This document shows, one piece after another, positions 17,137 through 25,457 of a stretch of 40,720 nucleotides of DNA. How positions within the stretch are numbered: the first letter of the stretch is position 1; the number at the start of each line of letters is the position of its first letter. The stretch spans positions 1 through 40,720 of the forward strand of contig CALICM010000064.1 of the NCBI GenBank assembly GCA_938049225.1. Reading direction: 5' to 3'. This stretch comes from an uncultured Paracoccaceae bacterium. GTDB taxonomy: Bacteria; Pseudomonadota; Alphaproteobacteria; Rhodobacterales; Rhodobacteraceae. The notes beneath the pieces were generated by a model. It saw only the letters and a program-made list of their open reading frames with translations. It made no database searches and had not been told where the DNA came from. A program made the position numbers and the translations under genes.

Positions 17137-18096
17137 ATGACCCGTCGCGACCTGAACAACCGTGCCGAGCGCCACCCGGAAAAGCAAAAGCGCGGCGATG
17201 CGCCGGTTTTGCGCAAGCCCAATTGGATCCGGGTGAAAGCGCCGACCAGCCAGGGCTATCGCGACACCGCGAAAATTCTGCGGGACAACAACCTGGTCAC
17301 GGTATGTCAGGAGGCCGGATGCCCGAATGTGGGCGAATGCTGGTCTCAGGGCCACGCGACAATGATGATCATGGGCGAGATTTGCACGCGTGGCTGCGCG
17401 TTCTGCAATGTGGCGACAGGCAAGCCCGACGCGCTGGACGCTTTCGAGCCGGGCCGGGTGGCCGTGGCGGTTGAAAAGCTGGGGCTGAACCATGTGGTGA
17501 TCACCTCGGTGGATCGGGATGATCTGAAGGATGGCGGGGCCGAACATATCGCGCAGACGATCCGGGCGATCCGGCGCAAAACGCCCGCGACCACGATCGA
17601 GGTTTTGACCCCTGATTTCCTCAAATGCCCCGACAGCGCGCTTGAGACGGTGGTGACCGCGCGGCCCGATGTGTTCAACCACAACCTCGAGACGGTGCCG
17701 GGCCTGTACCCACAGGTCCGCCCCGGCGCGCGCTATTTCCATAGTTTGCGACTGCTGCAGCGGGTCAAAGAGTTGGATCCGACGATGTTCACCAAATCCG
17801 GTATTATGGTCGGCTTGGGCGAGGACCGGCAAGCGGTGCACCAAGTGATGGATGACATGCGCGCCGCGGATGTCGATTTTCTCACCATCGGTCAATATCT
17901 ACAGCCGACGCCAAAGCATCACCCGGTGGCGGCTTTCATAACCCCCGAGGCCTTCGCGACCTATGAAAAGGCCGCCCGAGGTAAGGGGTTTTTGATGGTC
18001 TCGGCCACACCGCTGACCCGGTCCAGCTATCACGCGGGCGAGGATTTTGCACAATTGCGCGCGGCCAGACTGGCAAAATTGGCTGAGGACGGTTGA
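17137..18096 (+). CDS. lipA: Lipoyl synthase
   Basis: A 319-residue radical-SAM enzyme that inserts two sulfurs into octanoyl groups on E2 or H proteins. The auxiliary cluster cysteines are in [13 protein letters not shown] (C-x4-C-x5-C), and the radical-SAM cysteines in CTRGCAFC (C-x3-C-x2-C). The C-terminal serine ligand lies in TRSSYHAGE. Length agrees with the family. AGGAGG lies just upstream of the ATG. It is followed, on the opposite strand, by hpt; stops are 9 bp apart and share a small inverted repeat. Together with lpdA in the same window it serves lipoate-dependent dehydrogenases. Confidence 0.95.
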   Translation: MTRRDLNNRAERHPEKQKRGDAPVLRKPNWIRVKAPTSQGYRDTAKILRDNNLVTVCQEAGCPNVGECWSQGHATMMIMGEICTRGCAFCNVATGKPDALDAFEPGRVAVAVEKLGLNHVVITSVDRDDLKDGGAEHIAQTIRAIRRKTPATTIEVLTPDFLKCPDSALETVVTARPDVFNHNLETVPGLYPQVRPGARYFHSLRLLQRVKELDPTMFTKSGIMVGLGEDRQAVHQVMDDMRAADVDFLTIGQYLQPTPKHHPVAAFITPEAFATYEKAARGKGFLMVSATPLTRSSYHAGEDFAQLRAARLAKLAEDG

Positions 18097-18109
18097 GTTT
18101 TTAACTCAA
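18093..18109. terminator. Small hairpin across the lipA/hpt convergent stops
   Basis: TTGAGTT and AACTCAA pair around a TTT loop over the 17 bases that contain both stop codons. With AT-rich stem it is weak, but its position between two convergent genes suggests a minor bidirectional terminator. Confidence 0.35.
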
Positions 18110-18657
18110 GCTTCGTCCACAAATCGCACTTTGCCGATGTGCGGCAGGTTGCGGTTTCTCTGGGCGTAGTCGATTCCATAGCCGACCACGAACTCGTCGG
18201 GGATCTCGAAGCCGGTCCAGGTCGCTTTTATGTCAACCTCGCGACGGGTGGGCTTGTCCAGTAGGGCGCAGACCTCCAGCCGGGCAGGGCGGCGGGTGCG
18301 CAGGATTTCGAGGACGTGTTTCAGGGTGAAGCCGGTGTCGACGATGTCCTCGACAACCAGCACGTCGCGCCCCTCGATCTCGCCCCGCAGGTCCTTCAGG
18401 ATCCGCACTTCGCGGCTGCTTTCCATGCCCATGCCATAGGAAGAGGCCTCGAGGAAGTCGACCTCGACCGGCAAATCCAACTCGCGCACTAGATCGGCGA
18501 TGAACACGAAAGAGCCACGCAGTAGGCCGACAACCACCAGCTTGTCGGTGCCCGCGAAATGGCGCGAGATGTCCCGGGCCAATTCCTCGACCCTGGCGGC
18601 AATCGACTTGGCGGAAATCATCCGGTCGATCACGTAAGCTGAATGATCCGCGTCCAT
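18106..18657 (-). CDS. hpt: Hypoxanthine phosphoribosyltransferase
   Basis: A 183-residue purine salvage enzyme converting hypoxanthine (and often guanine) plus PRPP to IMP or GMP. The PRPP-binding loop is [14 protein letters not shown] near residue 100, preceded by [15 protein letters not shown] near 43 and the flexible-loop region [14 protein letters not shown]. The C-terminal part has [16 protein letters not shown], typical of the family. The start at 18657 follows AGAGGG; the longer reading upstream lacks support. It is divergent from the RatA-like gene with 82 bp between starts. Confidence 0.92.
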   Translation of the reverse strand: MDADHSAYVIDRMISAKSIAARVEELARDISRHFAGTDKLVVVGLLRGSFVFIADLVRELDLPVEVDFLEASSYGMGMESSREVRILKDLRGEIEGRDVLVVEDIVDTGFTLKHVLEILRTRRPARLEVCALLDKPTRREVDIKATWTGFEIPDEFVVGYGIDYAQRNRNLPHIGKVRFVDEA

Positions 18658-18739
18658 TGGGCCCTCTGAATTGTTTAGCACGACCCTGCGACAATGCGGG
18701 GTTTTGTCAAGCGCATGCCGGCACGGCATATAGACGCCC

Positions 18740-19189
18740 ATGCCGACGCATACCGAAAACCGCACGATGCCCTACACCGCCGATCAGCTGTATGCGCTGG
18801 TCGCGGATATCGGGCAGTACCCCGAGTTTCTGCCCTGGTGTTCGGCGGCCCGGATCCGCAAGACGACCCAGACCGAAACGGGCAGCGTAATCGACGCAGA
18901 ACTTGTGATCTCGTTCAAAGTGTTCCGCGAGCGGTTTGGCAGTCGGGTGACCTTGACGCCGGGGACCAAGGCGATTGATGTGGAATACCTGGACGGGCCG
19001 TTTCGCTATTTGAACAACCATTGGGAGTTTTCGGATCTGCCAAGCGGCGGCTGCGAGGTGCGGTTTTTTGTCGACTTCGAGTTTAAGTCACGAACGCTGC
19101 AGGCGATCATAGGCGTTGTGTTCCACGAGGCCATGCAGCGGATCGTACGGGCCTTCGAAAAGCGCGCCGAGGTCTTGTACGGCGGCTAA
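18740..19189 (+). CDS. RatA/COQ10-like START-domain protein
   Basis: A 149-residue protein of the polyketide-cyclase/COQ10 START-like fold. Family patterns: the region [22 protein letters not shown] near residues 12-33, [16 protein letters not shown] near 58, and [14 protein letters not shown] near 85. The C-terminal helix has [16 protein letters not shown]. In mitochondria and alphaproteobacteria COQ10 relatives bind ubiquinone and support respiration; in E. coli the relative RatA is described as a ribosome-association toxin. Quinone binding is more likely here, given no antitoxin-like partner in the window. A second possible start lies ten codons downstream. Its stop codon overlaps that of the TetR gene on the other strand. 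Confidence 0.85.
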   Translation: MPTHTENRTMPYTADQLYALVADIGQYPEFLPWCSAARIRKTTQTETGSVIDAELVISFKVFRERFGSRVTLTPGTKAIDVEYLDGPFRYLNNHWEFSDLPSGGCEVRFFVDFEFKSRTLQAIIGVVFHEAMQRIVRAFEKRAEVLYGG

Positions 19190-19794
19190 GCGTCTTGGTC
19201 CTGCGTGGCTTTCGCGATGCCCACCCCGGCCAGCGCCAGATCCGCGATCCCTTTCAAATCGCTTTGCGTGGCACCGGCACGCGCGGCCGCTGAAAAGCCC
19301 CGTAAAAGGGTCAGGATCGTCAAACTGCTTGCCCGTGCGTCACGATCGCCAAGCTCGCTCAAACGATCCTGGATCGCTTGGCGGGCGGCGTTGACGTGCT
19401 GGTTGAGAAGCCGTTTTACTCCGGGATCCACCGTTGCGATCTGACCGTCGAAGACGAGGCATCCTGGCGTCTTGCCGCGCGTCACCGCTTCGGCTGAACC
19501 ATAGAGCATATTTGTCCACACCTGCCGCACAGTTGTGGCGCGGCGCAAACTGCTCTCAATGAAGGCGCCATTGCCGCTTAGATAGGATGTGACGGCACGG
19601 GTGTAGAGGCCGAGCTTGCTACCAAAAGCAGCATAAAGACTGGGTGGGGTGATGCCCAATTCGCGACAAATTTGGGCGATCCCAACATTATCGTAACCCC
19701 TGTCCAAAAACAGGGTCATTGCCTGAAGCACCGCGGTGTCTGGATCAAAGTTGCGCGGCCGCCCCCTACGCTCGACTTTCGTGACCTGGCTCAT
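19186..19794 (-). CDS. TetR/AcrR family transcriptional regulator
   Basis: A 202-residue one-component repressor. The N-terminal helix-turn-helix is seen at about residues 30-60: VGIAQICRELGITPPSLYAAFGSKLGLY, with the usual YAAFGSK recognition end. The C-terminal ligand domain (about 80-195) includes TPGCLVFDGQIATVD and is similar to regulators of the TetR_C group that control efflux or oxidoreductases. The ATG at 19792-19794 has GAGG eight bases upstream. The gene normally divergent to it, its likely target, is not visible, because an IS481-family element begins 121 bp upstream. Tail overlap of three bases with the RatA-like gene. Confidence 0.88.
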   Translation of the reverse strand: MSQVTKVERRGRPRNFDPDTAVLQAMTLFLDRGYDNVGIAQICRELGITPPSLYAAFGSKLGLYTRAVTSYLSGNGAFIESSLRRATTVRQVWTNMLYGSAEAVTRGKTPGCLVFDGQIATVDPGVKRLLNQHVNAARQAIQDRLSELGDRDARASSLTILTLLRGFSAAARAGATQSDLKGIADLALAGVGIAKATQDQDA

Positions 19795-19841
19795 CAAATA
19801 AACCTCAAATCTATTAATTGGAATAAAACACAGTCTTATAA

Positions 19842-19854
19842 TGTCACAGTGACA
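19842..19854. promoter_or_regulatory. Palindrome TGTCACAGTGACA upstream of the TetR gene
   Basis: A perfect inverted repeat, TGTCAC-A-GTGACA, lies 48 bp upstream of the TetR-family start codon in an AT-rich stretch. TetR regulators commonly bind such short dyads over their own promoter. That this regulator binds it is an inference from position. Confidence 0.5.
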
Positions 19855-19915
19855 GATAATACATCCATCAAAAATTAACAGACGAAAGGCGAGAGTAATA
19901 GCCTTATGGGCTAAC

Positions 19916-20974
19916 TGTTCCATCCCGGATGATCACATTTCCCTTCGTCGATCAGGCTTGTTCATGGCAAGATCGGTTCTGCGGGAGCTTCGGGACGGGG
20001 GACGACCATGCTGATCAATCTTCACAAGCAGGCGACAACCACGCCGAAGGTGCGCGCTGCCATTCAGGCCAGTGATGACGCGGGGACGGCGCTGGCGGAA
20101 CGCTTTGGGGTCACGCCTCAGACCGTCTACAAGTGGCGCAAGCGCGACAGCACCGAGGACCGCAGCCACACGCCGCATCGGTTGCAGACGACGTTGACGC
20201 CAGCCCAAGAAGCCATCGCCGTGGCCCTGCGCAAGACGCTGCTGGTCTCGCTCGACGACCTGCTCGCCGTGGTGCGTGAGTTCCTCAACCCGCAGGTTTC
20301 GCGATCGGGTTTAGACCGGTGCTTGCGTCGCCATGAGGTCGGCAATCTGCGCGATCTCAAGGCGAAGGCCCCCAAGCCGACGCACAAGGCATTCAAGGCC
20401 TACGAGGCCGGCTACAATCATGTCGATGTCAAGTATCTCCCTCAAATGGCTGACGAAACGTCACGGCGTTACCTCTTTGTGGCGATCGATCGGGCGACAC
20501 GCTGGGTCTTCATTCGGGTCTTCAAAGCCAAGACCGCGGCCAACGCCCGACGGTTCTTGCGCGACCTGGACCGGGCCAGCCCCATACGCATTCGCACGGT
20601 GTTCACTGACAACGGAAAAGAGTTCACCGACCGCCTTTTCGGTCTGCGTAAACGCGCGGCCACCGGGGTGCATGAGTTCGACCAACTCTGCGCCGCGCTT
20701 GAGATCGAGCACCGCCTGACGCCGCCGAAATCACCTCAAACGAATGGAATGGTTGAACGCTTCAATGGCCGGATCGAAGAGGTACTCCAAAGCCATCATT
20801 TCCAATCTGGAGAAGAATTGGAGACCACTCTTCACCGCTACGTCTGGCTCTACAATCAGCAACTCCCGCAGTCAGCCTTGGGCGCTAAGACGCCGTTGCA
20901 AGCGTTGAAGGATTGGCACAAACTCAAACCAGAGCTGTTCAAGAAACAACCATACTACCTTCCGGGATGTGACA
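19916..20974 (+). mobile_element. IS481-family insertion sequence, apparently complete
   Basis: The 1059-bp element is bounded by imperfect inverted repeats starting TGT: TGTTCCATCCCGGATGAT on the left and the complement of 20957-20974 (TGTCACATCCCGGAAGGT) on the right, 14 of 18 positions alike. The flanks GCTAAC (19910-19915) and CCTAAC (20975-20980) form a 6-bp direct repeat with one mismatch, as expected for a target duplication. It carries one intact transposase gene. It sits in the former upstream region of the TetR gene. Confidence 0.85.
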
Positions 20975-20979
20975 CCTAA
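20008..20979 (+). CDS. IS481-family DDE transposase
   Basis: A 323-residue transposase, intact. An N-terminal helix-turn-helix covers about residues 25-50 (ALAERFGVTPQTVYKWRKRD). The rve-type catalytic core has the first aspartate in NHVDVKYLP, the second in VFTDNGKEF and the glutamate in PQTNGMVERFNGRIEE, which fits IS481 elements. The open frame runs through the right inverted repeat, and its TAA stop (20977-20979) lies in the flanking target repeat, outside the element. The protein end (PGCDT) therefore depends on the insertion site. AGGGGG-like ribosome site GGGGGACG lies before the ATG. Confidence 0.92.
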   Translation: MLINLHKQATTTPKVRAAIQASDDAGTALAERFGVTPQTVYKWRKRDSTEDRSHTPHRLQTTLTPAQEAIAVALRKTLLVSLDDLLAVVREFLNPQVSRSGLDRCLRRHEVGNLRDLKAKAPKPTHKAFKAYEAGYNHVDVKYLPQMADETSRRYLFVAIDRATRWVFIRVFKAKTAANARRFLRDLDRASPIRIRTVFTDNGKEFTDRLFGLRKRAATGVHEFDQLCAALEIEHRLTPPKSPQTNGMVERFNGRIEEVLQSHHFQSGEELETTLHRYVWLYNQQLPQSALGAKTPLQALKDWHKLKPELFKKQPYYLPGCDT

Positions 20980-21095
20980 CCTGTCTTATGCGATGATGCA
21001 TCTTTTACCAGGCTTGCCCGGCTTGTGCGCATTGGCAAGGACGCAACTCTCCTCACATTTTTCAAACGTGTGTCGAAAACAGAGCAGGCGGCAAC
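20980..21095 (+). pseudogene. Possible coding remnant downstream of the IS481 element
   Basis: The stretch between the IS481 element and the cinA stop has an open frame reading CDDASFTRLARLVRIGKD then ATLLTFFKRVSK. It has no start codon of its own in context and runs into the antisense of cinA. The phrase IGKDATLLTFFK is vaguely like part of ISL3-type transposases, but I cannot confirm this. It is best regarded as a decayed fragment or as non-coding. Confidence 0.2.
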
Positions 21096-21122
21096 GTCTC
21101 ACGCCAGTTTCCATGCGTTTTG

Positions 21123-21629
21123 TCACGACACCCCGTCCTCAGATTTCGCCCCTGAGTATAAAAGATCGGCGCGACGCAAAGCCTGCAACGCGCACCGGAC
21201 ACTTTTGTCGCGAACCTGGGCGCGGCCGAGCGCACCAAATTGCACTGTGCGGCTCTGAACATCCTGTCCCTTCACAGCCAGGCCAAAACAGACCATGCCT
21301 TCGGGTTTGAATGCAGACCCGCCTGGCCCCGCGATGCCGGTAACCGAAACCGCCATATCCACACTTGCCAGCTCAAGCGCTGCCCGTGCCATTTCGGCGG
21401 CCACCTGCTCTGAGACCGCGCCGTGGGCCTCGAGCGTTTTTTGTGCCACGCCCAGCATGTCGATTTTGGATTGGTTCGAATAGGTAACATACCCCCGCTC
21501 GAACACATCTGAACTTCCGGGAACCTCGGTCAAGGCGGCCGCGACCAATCCGCCGGTGCAGCTTTCCGCAGTCGCCAGTCGCCATCCGCGCGCACGATAC
21601 TTGGCCAGCACATCCGCCGCCAGGCTCAC
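21123..21629 (-). CDS. CinA-type nicotinamide-nucleotide amidohydrolase (PncC)
   Basis: A 168-residue protein consisting only of the CinA C-terminal domain. This domain deamidates nicotinamide mononucleotide to nicotinate mononucleotide in NAD recycling. The signature is LATAESCTGGLVAAALT near residues 18-34, then YSNQSKIDMLGV near 50 and VSVTGIAGPGG near 95. The N-terminal MoCF-like domain of full-length CinA is absent, as in many proteobacteria. Its start overlaps the pgpA stop by four bases, and it is the last gene of the ispD-ispF-pgpA-cinA operon. The gene end is 148 bp from the IS481 element. Confidence 0.92.
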   Translation of the reverse strand: MSLAADVLAKYRARGWRLATAESCTGGLVAAALTEVPGSSDVFERGYVTYSNQSKIDMLGVAQKTLEAHGAVSEQVAAEMARAALELASVDMAVSVTGIAGPGGSAFKPEGMVCFGLAVKGQDVQSRTVQFGALGRAQVRDKSVRCALQALRRADLLYSGAKSEDGVS

Positions 21630-22114
21630 GGAACGACCCCATGGGCAACGGCAGCCGAGCCCGCGATGAGCAGTGCGGCGAGCGCGCCTGCGATAACATC
21701 ATCCAACATCACACCCAACGGCGAGTGTTTGCGGTCGGCCCAACCCACCGGCCCCGGTTTCCAGATGTCGAACAGGCGGAACAATAGAAAGGCGCCAACC
21801 CAGCCAGGCCATGGGAACAGCCATGGTTCGGCCCCTGAGAACCAAAGCCCGGCGGACAGGGGCCATAGCGCAATCCATTGGCCGACCACTTCGTCGATCA
21901 CAACCTCGGACGGGTCCGGGTCACCACCGGCCGTGAATTTGGCCGTCGCCCAAACCCCTATGGGAAAGAGGGCGGCGGTGGCGATCAGCAGCAGGGGAAA
22001 CCCGCCAAGCCCATGCAGGATCCAAGCAGCAGGTAGCGCAGCGAGAGAGCCGAAGGTGCCCGGGGCGACGGGGGCCAGGCCGACATAACCGAAACTGGTG
22101 ATCGCGCGGATCAT
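21626..22114 (-). CDS. pgpA: Phosphatidylglycerophosphatase A
   Basis: A 162-residue inner-membrane phosphatase that removes phosphate from phosphatidylglycerophosphate to form phosphatidylglycerol. Family features are the N-terminal [36 protein letters not shown] near residue 65, [19 protein letters not shown] near 105, and [16 protein letters not shown] near 132. The acidic DPSEVVIDE and LDD motifs are the expected metal-binding residues. Start and stop overlap the neighbours by four bases each (ispF before it, cinA after), so translation is coupled. Confidence 0.94.
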   Translation of the reverse strand: MIRAITSFGYVGLAPVAPGTFGSLAALPAAWILHGLGGFPLLLIATAALFPIGVWATAKFTAGGDPDPSEVVIDEVVGQWIALWPLSAGLWFSGAEPWLFPWPGWVGAFLLFRLFDIWKPGPVGWADRKHSPLGVMLDDVIAGALAALLIAGSAAVAHGVVP

Positions 22115-22590
22115 GCGCTGACCAGGGCGGCAGTGGCGAGGGCGGCGATCCCCTCTTCGCGGCCCGTGAAACCCAGCCGTTCCGAGGTGGTGGCCTTAAT
22201 GCTGATCCGATCCAGGGTGATACCGGCGAGGCCCGCAACTTCAGCCCGCATGGCTGCGGCATGGGGGCCAATCTTGGGGGCTTCGCAGACCAGCGTAAGA
22301 TCGAGGTTTGCAATCTGAAAGCCACGGGCCGCAACACGTTCGACCGCCTTTTCAAGGAACAGGTGACTAGCAGCCCCTTTCCATTGCGGGTCCGAGGGGG
22401 GGAACCATTGGCCGATGTCGCCCTCGGCCAGTGCACCGAACAGGGCGTCTGTGAGCGCATGAAGCCCAACATCCGCGTCTGAATGCCCCGTCAAGCCACG
22501 GTCAAAGGGAATATGGACCCCGCATAGGGTCACGTGATCGCCAGTGCCAAATGCATGGACGTCAAAGCCGTTGCCCAAGCGGATGTCCAT
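22111..22590 (-). CDS. ispF: 2-C-methyl-D-erythritol 2,4-cyclodiphosphate synthase
   Basis: A 159-residue trimeric enzyme of the non-mevalonate isoprenoid pathway, cyclising CDP-methylerythritol phosphate. Metal ligands are in GFDVHAFG (D-x-H) near residue 9 and in [18 protein letters not shown] near 35-52. [16 protein letters not shown] follows, and [17 protein letters not shown] lies near the C-terminus. Many alphaproteobacteria have a fused IspDF protein; here ispD and ispF are separate genes, three bases apart, in the same order as the fusion. Confidence 0.96.
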   Translation of the reverse strand: MDIRLGNGFDVHAFGTGDHVTLCGVHIPFDRGLTGHSDADVGLHALTDALFGALAEGDIGQWFPPSDPQWKGAASHLFLEKAVERVAARGFQIANLDLTLVCEAPKIGPHAAAMRAEVAGLAGITLDRISIKATTSERLGFTGREEGIAALATAALVSA

Positions 22591-22593
22591 CTG

Positions 22594-23262
22594 TTACCTC
22601 AACAATTGCTCGGCCCGCAGGAAGTCCTCGGCCACGGTGATTTTGAAGTTATTGCCATCGCCCAGAACGACCTGTGCGTCCATCCCTGCCGCACGTGCCA
22701 CGGCGATGTCATCGGCCGCCTCCGGGTCTGCTTTGGCGTGCGCGGCGCGAATTTCGTCAAACCGGAAACCCTGGGGGGTTTGCGCGCGCCACAGACCGTC
22801 GCGCGGGTGCGGATCTGTGACCGTTTGCCCTTTCGCGCGCCACAACGCGTCGACGATTGGCAGGGCGGGGAAGGCTGCGGTGCCGGGTCGGATCGCGGCC
22901 AGCACCCGATCGATGACCGGTAAGGTCACAAAAGGGCGGGCCGCATCGTGCACCAGCACGACGGGCGGGTTGTGTGGCCTCAGCGCCGCCAGCCCCGCCC
23001 GGACCGAGGACTGGCGCGTGGGCCCACCGTTGGCCGGGGGCAACACCCGGGGGTCGTCCAGATCTTGGGTGGCGGTAGTATATAGATCGTGATCATCAGG
23101 GTGGATCACCGGAAGAACGGCCGCGCAGCTGTCATGCGCCAACATTGCGCGCAACGTGCGGCCCAGCACCGTCTGATTGCCCAGCGGCTGATACTGTTTC
23201 GGGCCATCCCCACCGGCGCGTAAGCCACGCCCGGCAGCGACGACGAGGGCGGCGAACGTCAT
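22594..23262 (-). CDS. ispD: 2-C-methyl-D-erythritol 4-phosphate cytidylyltransferase
   Basis: A 222-residue nucleotidyltransferase that makes CDP-methylerythritol, the step before the kinase IspE. The N-terminal CTP-binding loop is VVAAGRGLRAGGDGPKQY, with the lysine that contacts phosphate. VLVHDAARPFVT lies near residue 95 and WRAQTPQGFRFDEI near 150; ending GDGNNFKITVAEDFLRAE is typical. The start is the ATG at 23260-23262, with GAAGGA upstream; the longer reading lacks support. It is the first gene of the operon and is divergent from dusB across 123 bp. Confidence 0.95.
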   Translation of the reverse strand: MTFAALVVAAGRGLRAGGDGPKQYQPLGNQTVLGRTLRAMLAHDSCAAVLPVIHPDDHDLYTTATQDLDDPRVLPPANGGPTRQSSVRAGLAALRPHNPPVVLVHDAARPFVTLPVIDRVLAAIRPGTAAFPALPIVDALWRAKGQTVTDPHPRDGLWRAQTPQGFRFDEIRAAHAKADPEAADDIAVARAAGMDAQVVLGDGNNFKITVAEDFLRAEQLLR

Positions 23263-23350
23263 GGAATCCTTCTCGCTGTCGGACACATCTAACGCCACGG
23301 TATGGGGGTGACACAAGAGGTTGCCCAAAGCTGCGTCATAGGGTATCGGT

Positions 23351-23367
23351 TACGCAAGATTTGCGTA
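23351..23367. promoter_or_regulatory. Perfect dyad TACGCAA-GAT-TTGCGTA upstream of dusB-ntrBC
   Basis: Seven-base arms with a three-base spacer lie 18 bp before the first possible dusB ATG, in the divergent region shared with ispD. Its position suggests an operator for the dusB-ntrBC transcript or a hairpin in its leader. It does not match the textbook enteric NtrC site, so the binding protein is not assigned. Confidence 0.5.
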
Positions 23368-23385
23368 GGGATTGCACAGTGTGTC

Positions 23386-24363
23386 ATGAGTGATGAAGCA
23401 ATGAGCAAAAAGGTGCCTATTTTTTTGGCACCTATGGCCGGGATCACCGATTTACCCTTTCGCAGCTTGGTTCAAAGCTTCGGGGCCACTGGTGTCGTTT
23501 CTGAAATGATCGCGAGTCAGGAGGTTGTTCAGGCGCGCCCTCTGGCGCGAGCACGAGCGGATCTTGGACTGGACGCAAAGGGTACAGCGGTGCAGATCGC
23601 AGGGCGCGAGGCGTATTGGATGGCAGAAGCGGCCCGTTTGGTCGCCGGGCAGGGTGCGCGGACGATTGACATTAATATGGGCTGTCCGGCGAAGAAGGTA
23701 ACCAATGGCTATTCCGGTTCGGCTTTGATGCGCACACCGGACTATGCGCTGGGGTTGATCGAAGCTGTGGTCGCTGCGGTCGATGTTCCGGTTACGCTGA
23801 AGATGCGATTGGGGTGGGACGACGCCTGCCTAAACGCAGCCGATATCGCGCGGCGGGCGCAAGATGCGGGCGTCCAGCGGATTGTCATTCACGGGCGAAC
23901 CAGGTGTCAGTTTTACAAGGGCTGCGCGGACTGGGCGGCGATTGGCAACGTGGTGAGTGCTGTCGACATTCCGGTGATTGCTAACGGCGATATTTGCGAC
24001 ACAGATGACGCACAGGCGGCACTGAAGGCCTCGGGCGCGGCGGGCGTTATGGTTGGGCGCGGGGCGCAGGGGCGCCCCTGGGCGTTGGCGCAGATCATGG
24101 CGGAGCTTTCGGGGAAGCGCAAACCCGAAGCCCCAGACAATGACTCGCTTATTGACATTATATCAGACCATTACGAGGCGATCCTCACATTTTATGGCGT
24201 GCCTTTGGGTCTCAAATGCGCCCGCAAGCATTTGGGTTGGTATATGGACGTTCTGGGCACACCACACCCCATGCGGCGCGAGGTTTTAACGGCGCCCACA
24301 CCGGCCGCGACCTTGGCGGGTATCGCGCGGTTAGGGTGTCATGCGACCAAGGCGGCCGCCTGA
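23386..24363 (+). CDS. dusB: tRNA-dihydrouridine synthase DusB (NifR3)
   Basis: An FMN enzyme that reduces uridines in the tRNA D-loop. Key features are FLAPMAGITDLPFR near the start, NMGCPAKKVTNGYSG with the catalytic cysteine near residue 105, LKMRLGWDD, IHGRTRCQFYKG and ANGDICDTDDAQ. In Rhodobacter this gene is called nifR3 and heads the ntrBC operon, as here. The ATG at 23386 is used; an ATG five codons downstream (23401) is equally plausible, and neither has a strong ribosome site. The stop overlaps the ntrB start in TGATG. Confidence 0.94.
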   Translation: MSDEAMSKKVPIFLAPMAGITDLPFRSLVQSFGATGVVSEMIASQEVVQARPLARARADLGLDAKGTAVQIAGREAYWMAEAARLVAGQGARTIDINMGCPAKKVTNGYSGSALMRTPDYALGLIEAVVAAVDVPVTLKMRLGWDDACLNAADIARRAQDAGVQRIVIHGRTRCQFYKGCADWAAIGNVVSAVDIPVIANGDICDTDDAQAALKASGAAGVMVGRGAQGRPWALAQIMAELSGKRKPEAPDNDSLIDIISDHYEAILTFYGVPLGLKCARKHLGWYMDVLGTPHPMRREVLTAPTPAATLAGIARLGCHATKAAA

Positions 24364-25457
24364 TGGGATTGAACGTTGATCCTGTTTGGAGTGCCGTACC
24401 TTATCCGGTGTTCTTGATCGACCGCGAGGATCAGATTGCGTCCTGCAATACCGCCGCCGAAAACATGTTTTCGATGTCATTGCGGCAGATGCAGCGCAGG
24501 GCCTTCGTAACCTATATTGGCGCTGACAGCCCTGTGATGGAGGCAATTGACCAGACCCGCAGCGGCACGGCGTCGGTCGTGCAGTACGGTGTCGATATTG
24601 CTTGGGGGGATCGTCCCGGGCGGGTTTTCACGCTGCACGCCGCAGCGGTCCAAGATCAGACCGAGACGACGCTGTTGCTGCTGCACCCCACCGGCATTGC
24701 TGATCAGATGGACCGCAGCCTGTCGCATCGGTCGGCCGCGCGTTCCGTGACGGGTATGGCCGCCATGCTGGCGCATGAGATCCGCAACCCTTTGGCCGGG
24801 ATCTCGGGGGCGGCGCAGCTTTTGTCTATGTCGCTGGGCGAGTCAGATCAGGAATTGACCGAATTGATCCGTGAAGAGGCCACGCGCATCGGCAATCTGG
24901 TCGAGCGGGTCGAGGCCTTTGGCGACTTGCGCCCGACCGAGCGGACAGCGGTGAATATCCATGACGTCTTGGACCGTGCCAAACGCGCCGCACAAGCCGG
25001 CTATGCCCAGCATGTCCGCTTTTCCGAGGCTTACGACCCGTCGTTGCCGCCCACCCTGGGGGATGCGGATCAATTGCTGCAAGTCTTTCAAAATCTTTTG
25101 AAAAACGCGGCCGAAGCCTGCCCCAAAGTGGGTGGGATGATCAAGATCCGCACCGGCTATCAACCCGGGGTGAAACTGTCGCTACCGGGGCGCAAGGCGG
25201 AAAGTCTGCCGCTGTTGGTCTCGATCATCGACAACGGCGGTGGCATTCCCGACACGCTGATCCGGGATGTATTCGACCCCTTTGTAAGCTCGAAGGTGGC
25301 GGGATCGGGGCTGGGCCTTTCGCTTGTCTCGAAAGTACTGACCGACCACGGCGGCGTGGTGGAGGTTGATAGCCACCCCGGTCGCACCGAATTCCGCGTT
25401 CGCTTGCCGCTGGCAATCGACGTAAAGACCCCAACGACTTGTAAGGAGGCGTCCTAA
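24363..25457 (+). CDS. ntrB: Nitrogen regulation sensor kinase NtrB
   Basis: A 364-residue cytoplasmic histidine kinase/phosphatase of the NtrBC system, governed by PII. An N-terminal PAS domain (about residues 10-115) includes [20 protein letters not shown]. The phosphoacceptor histidine is in [19 protein letters not shown] near residue 138. The ATPase domain has the N-box LLKNAAEA near 245, [10 protein letters not shown] and SGLGLSLV. The ATG overlaps the dusB stop (TGATG), and its own stop overlaps ntrC (TAATG), so the three are translated in step. Its partner is the adjacent NtrC. Confidence 0.95.
   Translation: MGLNVDPVWSAVPYPVFLIDREDQIASCNTAAENMFSMSLRQMQRRAFVTYIGADSPVMEAIDQTRSGTASVVQYGVDIAWGDRPGRVFTLHAAAVQDQTETTLLLLHPTGIADQMDRSLSHRSAARSVTGMAAMLAHEIRNPLAGISGAAQLLSMSLGESDQELTELIREEATRIGNLVERVEAFGDLRPTERTAVNIHDVLDRAKRAAQAGYAQHVRFSEAYDPSLPPTLGDADQLLQVFQNLLKNAAEACPKVGGMIKIRTGYQPGVKLSLPGRKAESLPLLVSIIDNGGGIPDTLIRDVFDPFVSSKVAGSGLGLSLVSKVLTDHGGVVEVDSHPGRTEFRVRLPLAIDVKTPTTCKEAS

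Noticed and set aside
16975-17895. Extension of the membrane-protein frame across lipA
   Set aside because: lipA is certain on the opposite strand, and the GTG at 16974 has GGAGG at the right spacing.
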